Positions 24,714 through 33,029 of a stretch of DNA of 64,000 bases are shown piece after piece. The DNA comes from Nocardia sp. XZ_19_385 (GTDB lineage Bacteria > Actinomycetota > Actinomycetes > Mycobacteriales > Mycobacteriaceae). The DNA lies in NCBI RefSeq assembly GCF_015355755.1, contig NZ_JACVEE010000006.1, positions 124,001 through 188,000 of the forward strand, given 5' to 3'. Numbering within the stretch: position 1 is the stretch's first letter; each line of letters starts with the position of its first letter. The notes below the pieces were generated by a model. The model ran no database searches. It had not been told where the DNA came from and was given only the letters and a program-made list of their open reading frames with translations. The position numbers and the translations under genes were made by a program.

Positions 24714-25343
24714 TCAGGCGGCGAAGACGGTGCGGACTACGGACTCGTCGCCGTCGATCTCGATCAGTCCGAGGGCGCGGGCATCACCGAGAGTGAAGGC
24801 TCCGGCGGCGAGGCCGAGGATGTAGGCGGGGTCGGCGCGGACGGTGGCGTCGAGGTCGCGGCCGTCATGCGGGCCGACCGAGAAGCCGGAGCGCGTCGCG
24901 CGGAGCTGGAGGAGCGGGTCGCCGATCTCGAGACCGACTGTTGCCGCGGCGCGAACCTTGACCCGGGCGTCGAGCAGGGCGGGGACGGCAAGGGCGAGCC
25001 ACTCGGGACGGAAGGAATCACCCTCGGGGCCGCGGACCATCAGCGGGGTGGACCAGCGGATCAGGCTTTCGATCGGCTCACGTAGTTCAGCGCCCCACGA
25101 TGTGAGGGCGTACTCGACCACGCTGCCTTCCCCGGCTAGTCGCCGCTCGATCACGCCCGCGGCCTCCAGATCGCGGAGCCGGTCGGCGAGCAGGTTGGTC
25201 GCGATGCCGGGGAGGCCGTCGATCAGATCCCGGTAGCGGGCGGGGGCGATGAGGAGCTGGCGGACGATGAGCAGATTCCACCGGTCGCCGACGACTTCGA
25301 GGGACCGGGCGAGCCCGCAGTACTGGCCGTAGCTACGCATCAT
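24714..25343 (-). CDS. HxlR family transcriptional regulator with C-terminal extension
   Basis: 209-residue regulator. The N-terminal winged helix is HxlR-type: YCGLARSLEVVGDRWNLLIVRQLLIAPARYRDLIDGLPGIATNLLADRLRDLEAAGVIERR. After about residue 100 there is a second domain (WLALAVPALLDARVKV...DATVRADPAYILGLAAGAFTLGDA) resembling a small SCP2-like or ligand-binding module seen in some actinobacterial members. An adjacent second ATG (25340) is equally possible. The gene diverges from the dehalogenase homologue; two TTGA-N5-TCAA repeats lie over the shared promoter, so it likely represses both. Confidence 0.87.
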   Translation of the reverse strand: MMRSYGQYCGLARSLEVVGDRWNLLIVRQLLIAPARYRDLIDGLPGIATNLLADRLRDLEAAGVIERRLAGEGSVVEYALTSWGAELREPIESLIRWSTPLMVRGPEGDSFRPEWLALAVPALLDARVKVRAAATVGLEIGDPLLQLRATRSGFSVGPHDGRDLDATVRADPAYILGLAAGAFTLGDARALGLIEIDGDESVVRTVFAA

Positions 25344-25356
25344 TTCCCTCTATCGC

Positions 25357-25388
25357 TTGAAATTCTCAAGTGCGGTTGACATACTCAA
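25357..25388 (+). promoter_or_regulatory. Dehalogenase-homologue promoter with paired HxlR-type operators
   Basis: Palindromes TTGAAATTCTCAA (25357-25369) and TTGACATACTCAA (25376-25388), both TTGA-N5-TCAA, have centres 19 bp apart. A plus-strand promoter fits: TTGAAA (25357-25362), 17-base spacer, CATACT (25380-25385). One operator covers the -35 and the other the -10. Confidence 0.68.
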
Positions 25389-25422
25389 GCCTACCTTGAT
25401 GCCGAGCCCTGAGGGGGCCACC

Positions 25423-26313
25423 ATGGCCGAGACCACCGAGAGCGTGCGGCCGGAATGGGTGGACGACGCCCTGTTCCCGTTCGAGAGCCGCTTCGTCGAA
25501 ATCGACGGGCACAGCGTGCATTACGTCGACGAGGGGTCCGGTCCCACTCTGCTACTCCTGCACGGCAATCCGACCTGGTCGTTCCTCTGGCGCGACGTGA
25601 TCCGCACGCTGCGCGACGACTTCCGGTGCATCGCCCTGGATTACCCGGGCTTCGGGCTGTCGACGCCGAAGCCCGGCTACCGTTTCCTGCCCGAGGAGCA
25701 CGCAGAGGTGGTCACCGGGTTCGTCGACGCGCTCGGCCTCGAGGGGGTCACCCTGGTCGGGCAGGACTGGGGCGGCATGATCGGCCTGGCGACAGCGCAG
25801 CGGCGGCCGGGCGTCTTCGAGGGGCTGGTGCTCGCCAACACCTTTGCTTGGCCGGTCAACGGGGTATTCCACTTCGAGTGGTTCGGTCGCATCATCGGCG
25901 GAGCTCCGTTCCGCTTCCTGGTCCGGCGGCGCAACGTCCTCGTCAACTGGTTCATGCCCGCAGGTCACCGCAGGCGGAAGTTGACCGAAGCCGAGATGAC
26001 CCACTACCGCCGGGCGCTGGGCACACCCGAGCGACGCCAGGCCTCTGCCGTGTTCCCCGGTCGGGTCCTGGCCAGCCGGGCCTTCTTCGCCGAGGTCGAG
26101 GCAGGCCTTGCCGGACTTGCTCACCTGCCGACACTGATCGTGTGGGGTGACGCCGACATCGCCTTCCGGCCTCAGGAGCGCGAACGCCTAGAAGCGACCT
26201 TTCCCGACCACAAGACCGTCATCATCGAGGGCGCCGGTCTCTACACAGAGTCCGACGCGCCCGAGGAGTTCGTCGCCGCGTTCCGCGACTGGGCAGCTAA
26301 GCCGCTTCCGTAG
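25423..26313 (+). CDS. Haloalkane dehalogenase homologue lacking the catalytic His
   Basis: 296-residue alpha/beta hydrolase closely resembling haloalkane dehalogenases. It has the halide-binding HGNPTWSFLWR (Asn49), nucleophile elbow GQDWGG (Asp115, Trp116) and a helical cap (VFHFEWFGRIIGGAPFRF). In active enzymes the C-terminal motif is GxGHY/F, where His activates the water that frees the ester intermediate. Here the aligned segment is GAGLYTESDAPEEF, so Leu273 replaces His. The codons read GGT CTC TAC, so this is not a single-base reading slip. The enzyme may form a covalent intermediate it cannot release, or have another role. ATG follows GAGGGGG. Controlled with the divergent HxlR gene. 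Confidence 0.9.
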   Translation: MAETTESVRPEWVDDALFPFESRFVEIDGHSVHYVDEGSGPTLLLLHGNPTWSFLWRDVIRTLRDDFRCIALDYPGFGLSTPKPGYRFLPEEHAEVVTGFVDALGLEGVTLVGQDWGGMIGLATAQRRPGVFEGLVLANTFAWPVNGVFHFEWFGRIIGGAPFRFLVRRRNVLVNWFMPAGHRRRKLTEAEMTHYRRALGTPERRQASAVFPGRVLASRAFFAEVEAGLAGLAHLPTLIVWGDADIAFRPQERERLEATFPDHKTVIIEGAGLYTESDAPEEFVAAFRDWAAKPLP

Positions 26314-26349
26314 CGCCTCGCATTTGTCCGGGACTCCCCCGGCTGTCCG

Positions 26350-27333
26350 CTATTTGATCGCGACGGGACTGATCGGGGTCCCCACGGCGCCAGGAATTCG
26401 CAAAGCCGGTGCGCACAGCAGGAATTCGTGGATACCGTCCGCGGCGCAGTCCTGGCCGAGCGCTTCGAGGTCCCAGATTTCGCCGAGCGGCATGCCCATG
26501 TCCCGCAGCGTGAGCATGTGCAGCGGCATCAGTACGCCGTCCTCGGGGACCAGCACCTCGACGGCCGGGTTGTCGACGGCGACGGCGGCGATCTCGTTCT
26601 CGTGCAACCACTCCGCGCACCGCCAGCTGAGGCCGGGACTGCCCGCGAACCATTCGGACTGCTTGCGGGTCTCGAGAAACCTTGTCCACCAACCCGTTCG
26701 CACCAGCACGATGTCGCCGCCGGCGAAGTCGACGCCCTGTGCGTCCGCGACTGCCTGCAACTCCTGCGGGGTGATGACGCTGCCCGCGTCGAGCCGGGCG
26801 ACATTTCGATGCCGGGCGACATCGAGCAGCACTCCGCGTCCGACCACGCCGCCGCGCTCGGCGACCTGTTCGATCCCCAGCTTGGTCGCGCCGAAACTGG
26901 TGACGGCGGCGGCCGGGACGCCGTTGTAGAGCAGCCCGTCGTAGTAGACATGGGAGAGCGCGTCCCACTGGGTGGCCGCCTGCAGCGGCATCATGATGTA
27001 GTCGTCGTTGAACCGCATCGGGCCGTTCGCATACATGCCCGCGACCTGGGCTTCGCTGTGCCCGCCCCAGCCACCTAGAAGCTCCGCGAAGTTCGCGTCG
27101 CCGCCGTCCACGGCCATCAGGTGAATCGGGTTGCGCCGGAACCCACTCGACCCCTGCGGCCCGTAGGCGTCGAAGGGGACGCCGAGCGAAATGGCCCGCC
27201 CCTGCCGGGCGCACGCGGCCGCCGCGGCGAGCCGTGCGGGGGTGATCAGGTTCAGCGTACCGAGCTGGTCCGCGTCACCCCATCGGCCCCAATTACGCAC
27301 CCGCTCAGCGACTTCGCGCCACGCTTCGGTCAC
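26350..27333 (-). CDS. Cyclase family (kynurenine formamidase-like) protein
   Basis: 327-residue protein of the cyclase/metal-dependent hydrolase family. It contains NWGRWGDADQLGTLNLITPARLAAA at the start, the metal-region ATQWDALSHVYYDG (Asp and His of the family HxxxDxxxH motif, first His replaced by Gln), GVLLDVARH, and a C-terminal HMLTLRDMGMPLGEIWDLEALGQDCAADG block. Members hydrolyse amides or act on aromatic acids, so the substrate is unknown. Start is GTG at 27333 with GGGAGG 6 bases upstream. The frame continues 24 codons further but without support. Confidence 0.88.
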   Translation of the reverse strand: MTEAWREVAERVRNWGRWGDADQLGTLNLITPARLAAAAACARQGRAISLGVPFDAYGPQGSSGFRRNPIHLMAVDGGDANFAELLGGWGGHSEAQVAGMYANGPMRFNDDYIMMPLQAATQWDALSHVYYDGLLYNGVPAAAVTSFGATKLGIEQVAERGGVVGRGVLLDVARHRNVARLDAGSVITPQELQAVADAQGVDFAGGDIVLVRTGWWTRFLETRKQSEWFAGSPGLSWRCAEWLHENEIAAVAVDNPAVEVLVPEDGVLMPLHMLTLRDMGMPLGEIWDLEALGQDCAADGIHEFLLCAPALRIPGAVGTPISPVAIK

Positions 27334-27420
27334 CCGACACCTCCCACTGCGACATTTCGGACGATTGTTGTCCGCCGCCGCCGTGTCGGCAAACCCGCAT
27401 CCCACTGGTCGCCGTGCGGC

Positions 27421-27891
27421 TCAACCCACCGCGCCGCCGGGCGGAATCGTCGGAATGCCACCCTTGATCGCGAGCCGGACCATGGTGCTGCCCTGCCATC
27501 CGCCGGTGGTCGCCTGGCCGCTGGAGTTCAGGAATGTGCAGTAGACGTCGCCGTACGCGGTGCTGCCCGCGGGCGCCGAGGCCTGGAGCGAGTCACTGAT
27601 CCATCGCCCTTGGTGATTGGCCGAGCCGCCGACCGCGGAGTAGTTGAATTCCCGGTACGTGCCGGTGCCGTTGGCGCTGTTCTCGACGGCCATGTCGCAG
27701 GCCGCGGTGCTACCCGCGGGAACGTAGACCCGCCAACTGAGAGTTACCGCCCCTGCGAAGGGACTGCTGATGCTGGCTTCGACTCCGTTGGTCGCGTGCG
27801 CTGCGGGAGCCAGAGTTGCGGTAAGGGCGGCAAGCCCGGCTGTGACCAGAGTTGTCGCCGCGATCTTCTTGGCTATGGACGGCTTGGGCAT
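27421..27891 (-). CDS. Secreted hypothetical protein
   Basis: 156-residue exported protein. It begins with MPKPSIAKKIAATTLVTAGLAALTATLAPAAHA, a textbook Sec signal peptide with cleavage after AHA. The mature part (about 123 residues) is Ser/Thr/Gly rich with two cysteines (AACDMAV, DVYCTFL) that could form a disulfide; its character is beta-rich (SSPFAGAVTLSWRVYVPAGS). I do not recognise a family. ATG follows AGGAGCAC. The 88 bases to the cyclase gene contain no obvious terminator. Confidence 0.78.
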   Translation of the reverse strand: MPKPSIAKKIAATTLVTAGLAALTATLAPAAHATNGVEASISSPFAGAVTLSWRVYVPAGSTAACDMAVENSANGTGTYREFNYSAVGGSANHQGRWISDSLQASAPAGSTAYGDVYCTFLNSSGQATTGGWQGSTMVRLAIKGGIPTIPPGGAVG

Positions 27892-28123
27892 GAGTGCTCC
27901 TGTGGTTGATGGGCTTATCCCCTGGTGGCAAGTCAACGGGGTAGGAGGATGCCGAGCCACGAACCCGAGGAGTGGACGGCTGTCCCGCAGGGGTGAATGT
28001 TTGCCACCTGGGTGTTGCCGCAAAGTTCGCGGGTGTGGTTCGCCGGTCGAGCGCATCGGCTGACGCACGGCGCGATGCTGTAGCATAAGTGATTGAACTT
28101 GTTCGACGAAAAGGGGAGCGACG

Positions 28124-28318
28124 ATGAGCAACGTGACGCGAATCGCCATCGGGGCAATGTGTTTGGCGATTTTCACCGGCGGAGCCGCCGGGGCGCAGGC
28201 CGACGAATGGGAAGGTGACCACACTCCCATCACTGCCCAGCAGTGCGTCGACGGAGGCGGCGAGGTGAAAGGGGCGATCTGCGAACGCGGCTATTACACC
28301 GGCTGGATCGTCCTATAG
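28124..28318 (+). CDS. Small secreted protein, 64 residues
   Basis: Short exported protein: signal peptide MSNVTRIAIGAMCLAIFTGGAAGAQA, mature part about 38 residues with two cysteines (QQCVDGG, AICERG) that may pair. A good ribosome site (AAAAGGGGAG) precedes the ATG. Upstream at 28070-28084 is the short palindrome ATGCT-GT-AGCAT, possibly part of a promoter. Small proteins of this kind are common in Nocardia and related genera; no function is assigned. Confidence 0.72.
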   Translation: MSNVTRIAIGAMCLAIFTGGAAGAQADEWEGDHTPITAQQCVDGGGEVKGAICERGYYTGWIVL

Positions 28319-28351
28319 GCGACCCGGCCAGGCCTAGTTATGCTCAGGCAT

Positions 28352-29013
28352 ATGGAGCAACGCAGAACTGCGGCGGGCGTCGCCGGACAGCCCGAATTCA
28401 CCCTCGAGTACGAACCCGAGATCGTGACCCGGCTCGGAATGGACTGGCTCGCAGCGTGGTTGGAGGACTCCATCCGGGAGGGCAGCCGCTTCACCGAGGG
28501 GCAGACCGTCGGCATCGGCTGGCTGAATTGCTATGTCGTCGATCGCGGAGACGGCACGCTGGGGTCTGTGAGCCCGATTTCGAGAACGTCCCGCCGATTC
28601 TCGCGGCCGGGGCATCAAAAACAGTGAGCCAGTTGTGGTTACAGCGGGAAGTCGCCGAAAGTGTCGGGCTGGGGCCTGAGCTGGATTTCCCGCGCTATGT
28701 CCAGTACGCCATGATCTGCGACCGATTCACAGACTCCGAAACCGTGATGCTGCAACGGCATGAGTATGTAGAAGACGACGAATCCGGTTGGTTCGCAGGC
28801 TGTCTCGACGCGGAGCACGAACACGACCAGACTTCCGTGCACCTTTGCACCCTCTACGAGCTGGCGGTCATGACGCCGGGGATCGTTGGCTATCTGGCCC
28901 TGCCGCCGGGTTGCACGGTCACCCTGGGCGAGGGCGCTCCATCGATCTGGCGGGGTGACGCGGCCCTGGAAATCCGGTCGGGATCATTGCTTGCGTCGAT
29001 GTTCGGCGATTAG
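28352..29013 (+). pseudogene. Frameshifted immunity-like (Imm33/DUF2185-type) gene
   Basis: The first part (MEQRRTAAGVAGQPEFTLEYEPEIVTRLGMDW...YVVDRGDGTLG) stays in one frame to about 28563. The rest continues in the -1 frame as VCEPDFENVPPILAAGASKTVSQLWLQREV...DESGWFAGCLDAEHEHDQ...LALPPGCTVTLG to a stop at 29013. The join is in CTG GGG TCT: one more G in the run would restore a single frame of about 221 residues. The C-terminal half resembles Imm33-type immunity proteins of polymorphic toxin systems. It may be a true mutation, a homopolymer sequencing error, or -1 slippage on GGGG. A TAGTTAT -10-like box lies just upstream, suggesting a leaderless start. Confidence 0.7.
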
Positions 29014-29066
29014 TTTCGGCCGCGGAAGCGGTCTTCTCTCGAGGAAACAATCGCAGAGGAGTCGCC

Positions 29067-29951
29067 ATGCCGCTACACGTTCAACGATCGCCCGAGCACC
29101 TCGTCACCGTCGGTGAAGTCGACCTGTGTGTGAGTACCTTCGGGGACCGGCAGCTACCGCCGGTGTTGCTGCCGAGCACGTCGAGACTGTTCTGGGCGGA
29201 CCAGTTCTGCGAGCGGCTCGCCGGCGCCGGCCGGTTCGTCCTGCGCTATGACATCCGCGACACCGGCCGGTCGACCGCCTACCCGGCCGGCTCCCCCGGC
29301 TACAGCCTCCGCGACCTGGTTTCGGACCTCATCGGACTGCTGGATGTCTTCGAACTTCCGCGAGCCCACCTGGTCGGCTTCTCCGTGGCCGGATGGATCT
29401 GTCAGCTCGCCGCCCTCGACCACCGCGATCGCGTCTCGGCCCTGACCCTGATCAACACCCGCCCAACGGCTCCCGGCCCGGCGGACCCGGATCTGCCCGA
29501 GCACTCGGACCGGATCATGGAGTTCTTCACCAAGACACCAGCTCCGGACTGGTCCGACCGTGCGGCGGTAATCGACTACGGCGTCGAACAGGCCCGGGTC
29601 CGCGCGGGCACCCACGGATTCGACGAACAGCAGGCACGCCAGCAAGCGACCCGGATGGCCGACCGCACCACCAACATGGCCTCCAGCGTGCGCAACCTGG
29701 CGTTTGTCGACGCGGGCGAGCGCTGGCGAGAGCGTCTCGGCGACCTCACCGTCCCGACCCTCGTCGTCCACGGCACCGATGACCCGTTCTTTCCCTACGC
29801 CAACGGCACAGCCCTAGCTCGCGAGATCCCCGCCGCCACCCTGCTCCCCCTGCACGGCATCGGCCACGAACTCCCGCCCACCACCTGGGAGCAACTGCTC
29901 ACCGCCATGCTCAGCGGTGCCGGTTCTTCGGAAAATTTTGGACGACGCTAG
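29067..29951 (+). CDS. Alpha/beta hydrolase
   Basis: 294-residue hydrolase with nucleophile elbow GFSVAG (Ser106), acid region VVHGTDDPFFPY and catalytic His in LHGIGHELPP. The sequence after beta-strand 3 is LLPSTSRLFWADQF rather than the usual HG-containing oxyanion loop, which is uncommon but occurs in esterase-like actinobacterial members. The DIRDTGRST segment is typical of the family. ATG follows AGAGGAG. A single gene with 50 bases to the upstream pseudogene; substrate unknown. The 135 bases downstream contain no recognisable element. Confidence 0.9.
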   Translation: MPLHVQRSPEHLVTVGEVDLCVSTFGDRQLPPVLLPSTSRLFWADQFCERLAGAGRFVLRYDIRDTGRSTAYPAGSPGYSLRDLVSDLIGLLDVFELPRAHLVGFSVAGWICQLAALDHRDRVSALTLINTRPTAPGPADPDLPEHSDRIMEFFTKTPAPDWSDRAAVIDYGVEQARVRAGTHGFDEQQARQQATRMADRTTNMASSVRNLAFVDAGERWRERLGDLTVPTLVVHGTDDPFFPYANGTALAREIPAATLLPLHGIGHELPPTTWEQLLTAMLSGAGSSENFGRR

Positions 29952-30086
29952 GGAACTCAACTCGGCCCCCAGCTATAGATCCAGGAACTTCCCCGCGTCG
30001 CGGCGATCACTCTAACGGTGCCCTCTACGGCCCGCCACCCAATTAACCGGCCGAAGCTCTGCGCTGCATCGGGTCTCGGTTGTAGG

Positions 30087-31271
30087 TCACAGTGGTTTCC
30101 GCCACGGCGGGATGGACAGGTAGGTCGCGGCGCGTAACGCCCACTCCACGGGACCGTATTGGTAGCGCCGCAGCCACCAGCTGCTCAGCGCCAGTTGCGC
30201 AGCGAAGGTCAGGAGTGCGAGGGCCGCCATCGTTGTCGGCGGAGCCTGGTCGGCCAGGCCGAGACCGTAGCCGGAGTAGAGGGCCATGAGCACCACCGAC
30301 TGCGCGATATAGTTCGTCGCCGCCATTCGTCCTGCGGGAGCGAGCCATTCGAGGTAGCGGCGCAGGTGCGGGGCATAGGCAGCCAGCTGCATGATGGCGG
30401 CGATGTAGGCGAACGTCATCAGCGGGTTGATCAGCGCCTGGAGTTCCGGCCAGCTCTCGGACGCATCGATCCATCGCATAGTGTCGGCGAAGGTGACCGC
30501 CGAAATCGGCAGGCCGACAACCAGACCGATCCGCAATGTTCGAGGCGCCCACTGGTACAGCGTGTCGGGGTGGTGCAGCACTCCCCGCTTTCCCGCGGCC
30601 ATGCCGATCAGGAGCAACCCGAGGCTGGGCAGGCCTTGCACGAGCCAGTTCAACAGCACGAACTTCGGTCCGACCGTCGCCTGGGCATGCAGGGTGTCGG
30701 TGAAGCTGCGGGTGAAATCCACGTGCAGATCCGGGAAATCGAGAAAGACCCAGGTTTCGTAGAAGGCTGTATCCAAGCCGGGCAGCAGGATCGATGCCAC
30801 ATAGAGCAGAATGCCGGTGATTCGCGCAGTGCGCGGGCGCAGGTTCCGGCAGGCGATCAGGATCAGGCCCAGGACCGCGTACAAGGTGAGAATGTCACCG
30901 AGCCATAGCAGCGACACGTGCGCGAACCCGATCACCAGCAAGGCCGCGCACCGTCGCAGCAACCGCGCGCGCTCCGAAACCCCCGCCTGTTGCGCCGCCT
31001 CGATCTGCAGGGCAAACGAATACCCGAACAAGAACGCGAACAACAGGTAGAACCGTCCGGAGAACAGGGCGTCCAGCACGGCAAGGACCCACTGACCGCC
31101 GTCGTGCTCCACGAAATCACGGGCGTTACCGAAGTCCCACAGCTGAGTCGCGACGAAAACGTTGACGAGCAGGATGCCGAATAGCGCGAATCCGCGCAGA
31201 ATATCGACCTCGGCGATGCGCGCCGCCGGGGCTGCGGCGATCGGCGGCACGGACTCGGATGAAACGGACAT
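30087..31271 (-). CDS. DUF418 family membrane protein
   Basis: 394-residue polytopic membrane protein. It opens with AARIAEVDILRGFALFGILLVNVFVATQLW, the conserved RxxxxDxLRGxAxxGILLxN start of DUF418 proteins, and ends with the family block GRMAATNYIAQSVVLMALYSGYGLGL followed by SSWWLRRYQYGPVEWALRAATYL. About ten membrane segments. Biological role is not established for the family, though links to acyl transfer or transport are suspected. ATG at 31271 is used; no strong ribosome site. The gene diverges from the DUF1772 gene across a region with two identical palindromes (31335, 31385). Confidence 0.88.
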   Translation of the reverse strand: MSVSSESVPPIAAAPAARIAEVDILRGFALFGILLVNVFVATQLWDFGNARDFVEHDGGQWVLAVLDALFSGRFYLLFAFLFGYSFALQIEAAQQAGVSERARLLRRCAALLVIGFAHVSLLWLGDILTLYAVLGLILIACRNLRPRTARITGILLYVASILLPGLDTAFYETWVFLDFPDLHVDFTRSFTDTLHAQATVGPKFVLLNWLVQGLPSLGLLLIGMAAGKRGVLHHPDTLYQWAPRTLRIGLVVGLPISAVTFADTMRWIDASESWPELQALINPLMTFAYIAAIMQLAAYAPHLRRYLEWLAPAGRMAATNYIAQSVVLMALYSGYGLGLADQAPPTTMAALALLTFAAQLALSSWWLRRYQYGPVEWALRAATYLSIPPWRKPL

Positions 31272-31334
31272 CCGGAGACCGTATGGCAAAGGTATGGCAT
31301 ACGGCGAGCGCGATCCCGCGATGGCAGTCAGAAA

Positions 31335-31399
31335 TCTAGCGGCGCTAGACACGCTAGCTGAGGAATGCTATCGTTGCTCCAGTTTCTAGCGTTGCTAGA
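31335..31399. promoter_or_regulatory. Two identical 15-bp operators between divergent genes
   Basis: TCTAGC-GGC-GCTAGA (31335-31349) and TCTAGC-GTT-GCTAGA (31385-31399) have centres 50 bp apart. Each is followed outward by TT, forming a TAGATT -10-like hexamer facing its own gene. For the plus strand, TTGCTC (31374-31379), a 16-base spacer and TAGATT (31396-31401) form a promoter. A further GCTAGC sits at 31352-31358. The arrangement suggests a TetR-like repressor controlling both genes; no such gene is nearby. Confidence 0.72.
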
Positions 31400-31419
31400 T
31401 TTCCTGGAGGGAAGCCGAA

Positions 31420-31896
31420 ATGCTCATCGTCACTGGCCAGATCATCGCCGCCGTTGCCATTCTCGCCAATGCCGTCGTCTATGGGACCGATGTCTGCGGG
31501 GCTGTGATTACCCGGTCCGTATATCGCAAGCTCGATGATGCGACCGTGACCATGAGTGCGGGATGGGGTCACTATTACGGCGACAAGCGCATGCCCGTTG
31601 TCGGTGCGGGCGGTGTCGTGACCGCGGTGCTCACGCTGCTGATCGCATTGTGGGCCGGGCAGATCGGCGCTGCTGTCGCGGCGGGGATCACGGTCGCGGC
31701 ACTGCTGACCTGGCTCGCCTTCTACGTCCGCATCGCCAAGCCGATCAATTCCCAGCAGACCGCCGCCGCGCAGAGCGGCATCATTCCGGCCAATGCCCGT
31801 GCGCTGCAGGACAAGTGGGACAGCATCCTGAAGTACCGGGTCACCCTGCAGTTCATTGCCATCGCCGGACTGTGCGCCGCACTGATCCTGTTCTGA
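31420..31896 (+). CDS. DUF1772 family membrane protein
   Basis: 158-residue protein with four hydrophobic segments: LIVTGQIIAAVAILANAVVYGTDV, VVGAGGVVTAVLTLLIALWAG, AAVAAGITVAALLTWLAFYV and a last LQFIAIAGLCAALILF. It fits the DUF1772 (anthrone oxygenase-like) family, with GWGHYYGDKRMP between helices 1 and 2. ATG follows GGAGGGAAG. It forms a two-gene operon with the F420/PPOX-type protein 34 bases downstream and is driven by a promoter overlapped by a 15-bp palindrome. The pairing suggests inducible modification of an aromatic or polyketide-like compound (inference). Confidence 0.83.
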   Translation: MLIVTGQIIAAVAILANAVVYGTDVCGAVITRSVYRKLDDATVTMSAGWGHYYGDKRMPVVGAGGVVTAVLTLLIALWAGQIGAAVAAGITVAALLTWLAFYVRIAKPINSQQTAAAQSGIIPANARALQDKWDSILKYRVTLQFIAIAGLCAALILF

Positions 31897-31930
31897 CCTC
31901 AAAGCATCGAATTCACCAGGAGCAATTGAC

Positions 31931-32332
31931 ATGACCTTCACCAGCAATGAGCAGCAGTTCCTCGCGGAGGCCGGGATCGGCCGGCTGGCCACGGTGTCAC
32001 CCGACGGCGTTGTGCAGAACAACCCGACCAACTATCGAGTGAACGCCGACGGCACGATCGACATCGGGGGCATGCGGATGCGTGCCAGCCGGAAGTACCG
32101 CAATGTCGAGGCGGGCAGCCGGGTGTCGTTCGTCATCGACCAGCAGGTTTCCTTGGAGCCCTACGTGATTCGCGGCATCGAGGTACGCGGCACCGCCGAG
32201 GCGCTCAACGACGGAGAGCCACCGTTCCCACACCAGGAACCCGCGATCATCCGAATTCACCCCGACCGGGTCATCTCCTGGGGCATCGACGGCGGATCCT
32301 TCGACTTCACCAGTCGCGGCGCCGAGTTCTAG
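31931..32332 (+). CDS. PPOX-class F420-dependent oxidoreductase
   Basis: 133-residue split-barrel protein. Family marks are EQQFLAEAGIGRLATVSPDGVVQNNPTNYRVNADGTIDIGG, then SRKYRNVEAGSRVSFVID, and the end IRIHPDRVISWGIDG. Related proteins use F420 or flavin to reduce small molecules, and the substrate is unknown. ATG follows CCAGGAG at 8 bases. Second gene behind the palindrome-controlled promoter at 31374. The following 155 bases (32333-32487) carry no supported gene. Confidence 0.87.
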   Translation: MTFTSNEQQFLAEAGIGRLATVSPDGVVQNNPTNYRVNADGTIDIGGMRMRASRKYRNVEAGSRVSFVIDQQVSLEPYVIRGIEVRGTAEALNDGEPPFPHQEPAIIRIHPDRVISWGIDGGSFDFTSRGAEF

Positions 32333-32487
32333 TGCGAGGCCGAACAATTCGTGCCTAGTCGCCGGCGTGCAGGATTTCGCGGGCCTGCTCCGCGGTGCGG
32401 GCAATGTTGTCGGAGACCTGCTGACCCCGGTCGGGTTTTCACCCTGGACTCCCCTCGCCTCATCAACGACTTCTGGACCACGGTCTA

Positions 32488-33006
32488 TCAGGCACTCGAC
32501 TGACCCGGGGTCTGCGTCGGCGCCGCTTTCCGGGCCTGACCTCGCCGGACGGTGTTCGCCCGGATCTCTTCGGTGGCGGCGCGGAAAGCGGGTGCGGCGC
32601 GGGCGAAGTAGTCGAAGAGGAGCGCGCGCTGCTCGGGGGTGTAGTGGGCGAGGACTTCGGCGAGGTGGCGGCGGGCGGGGCCGACGACGTCCTCGATGGG
32701 CCCCAGGGCGTCGGGGACCGCTTCGACGATGACCCGCCTGCGGTCCTTCGGGTCGGCTGCCCGGCGGGCGAAGCCGGACCTTTCGAGGCGGTCGATCAGG
32801 CGGGTGGTTGCGCCGGTGGTGAGCCCGGTGCGGGCGGCGAGCTCGCCCGAGGAGAGCGCGCCGTGGAAGGCGATGAGGCTCAGCGCGTACCACTCCGAGG
32901 TATGCAGGCCCGCGGCTTCCGCGCTGGCCAGGCCCTGTAGACCCACCGCGTCCAGGTACTGACGAAAGATCACGTGCTCGCTCTCCCCGCCGTCTGCGTT
33001 TGCCAT
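32488..33006 (-). CDS. MarR family transcriptional regulator
   Basis: 172-residue winged-helix regulator. HTH region LSLIAFHGALSSGELAARTGLTTGATTRLIDRLERSGFARRAADPKDRRRVIVEAVPDA contains the family wing signature DPKDRRRV. ATG at 33006 is preceded by GAGGTGA at 8 bases, which decides the start against longer frames. A 20-bp palindrome (33030-33049) lies in the divergent region to the SnoaL-like gene, probably the operator for both genes. Confidence 0.9.
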   Translation of the reverse strand: MANADGGESEHVIFRQYLDAVGLQGLASAEAAGLHTSEWYALSLIAFHGALSSGELAARTGLTTGATTRLIDRLERSGFARRAADPKDRRRVIVEAVPDALGPIEDVVGPARRHLAEVLAHYTPEQRALLFDYFARAAPAFRAATEEIRANTVRRGQARKAAPTQTPGQSSA

Positions 33007-33029
33007 CGCTGGAATCACCTCGTAGTATT

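Noticed and set aside
32333..32487. Short plus- and minus-strand peptides that look like C-terminal gene remnants (for example GRVFTLDSPRLINDFW)
   Set aside because: Too short (about 20 codons each), no start signals and no recognisable family. Recorded only as unexplained intergenic DNA.
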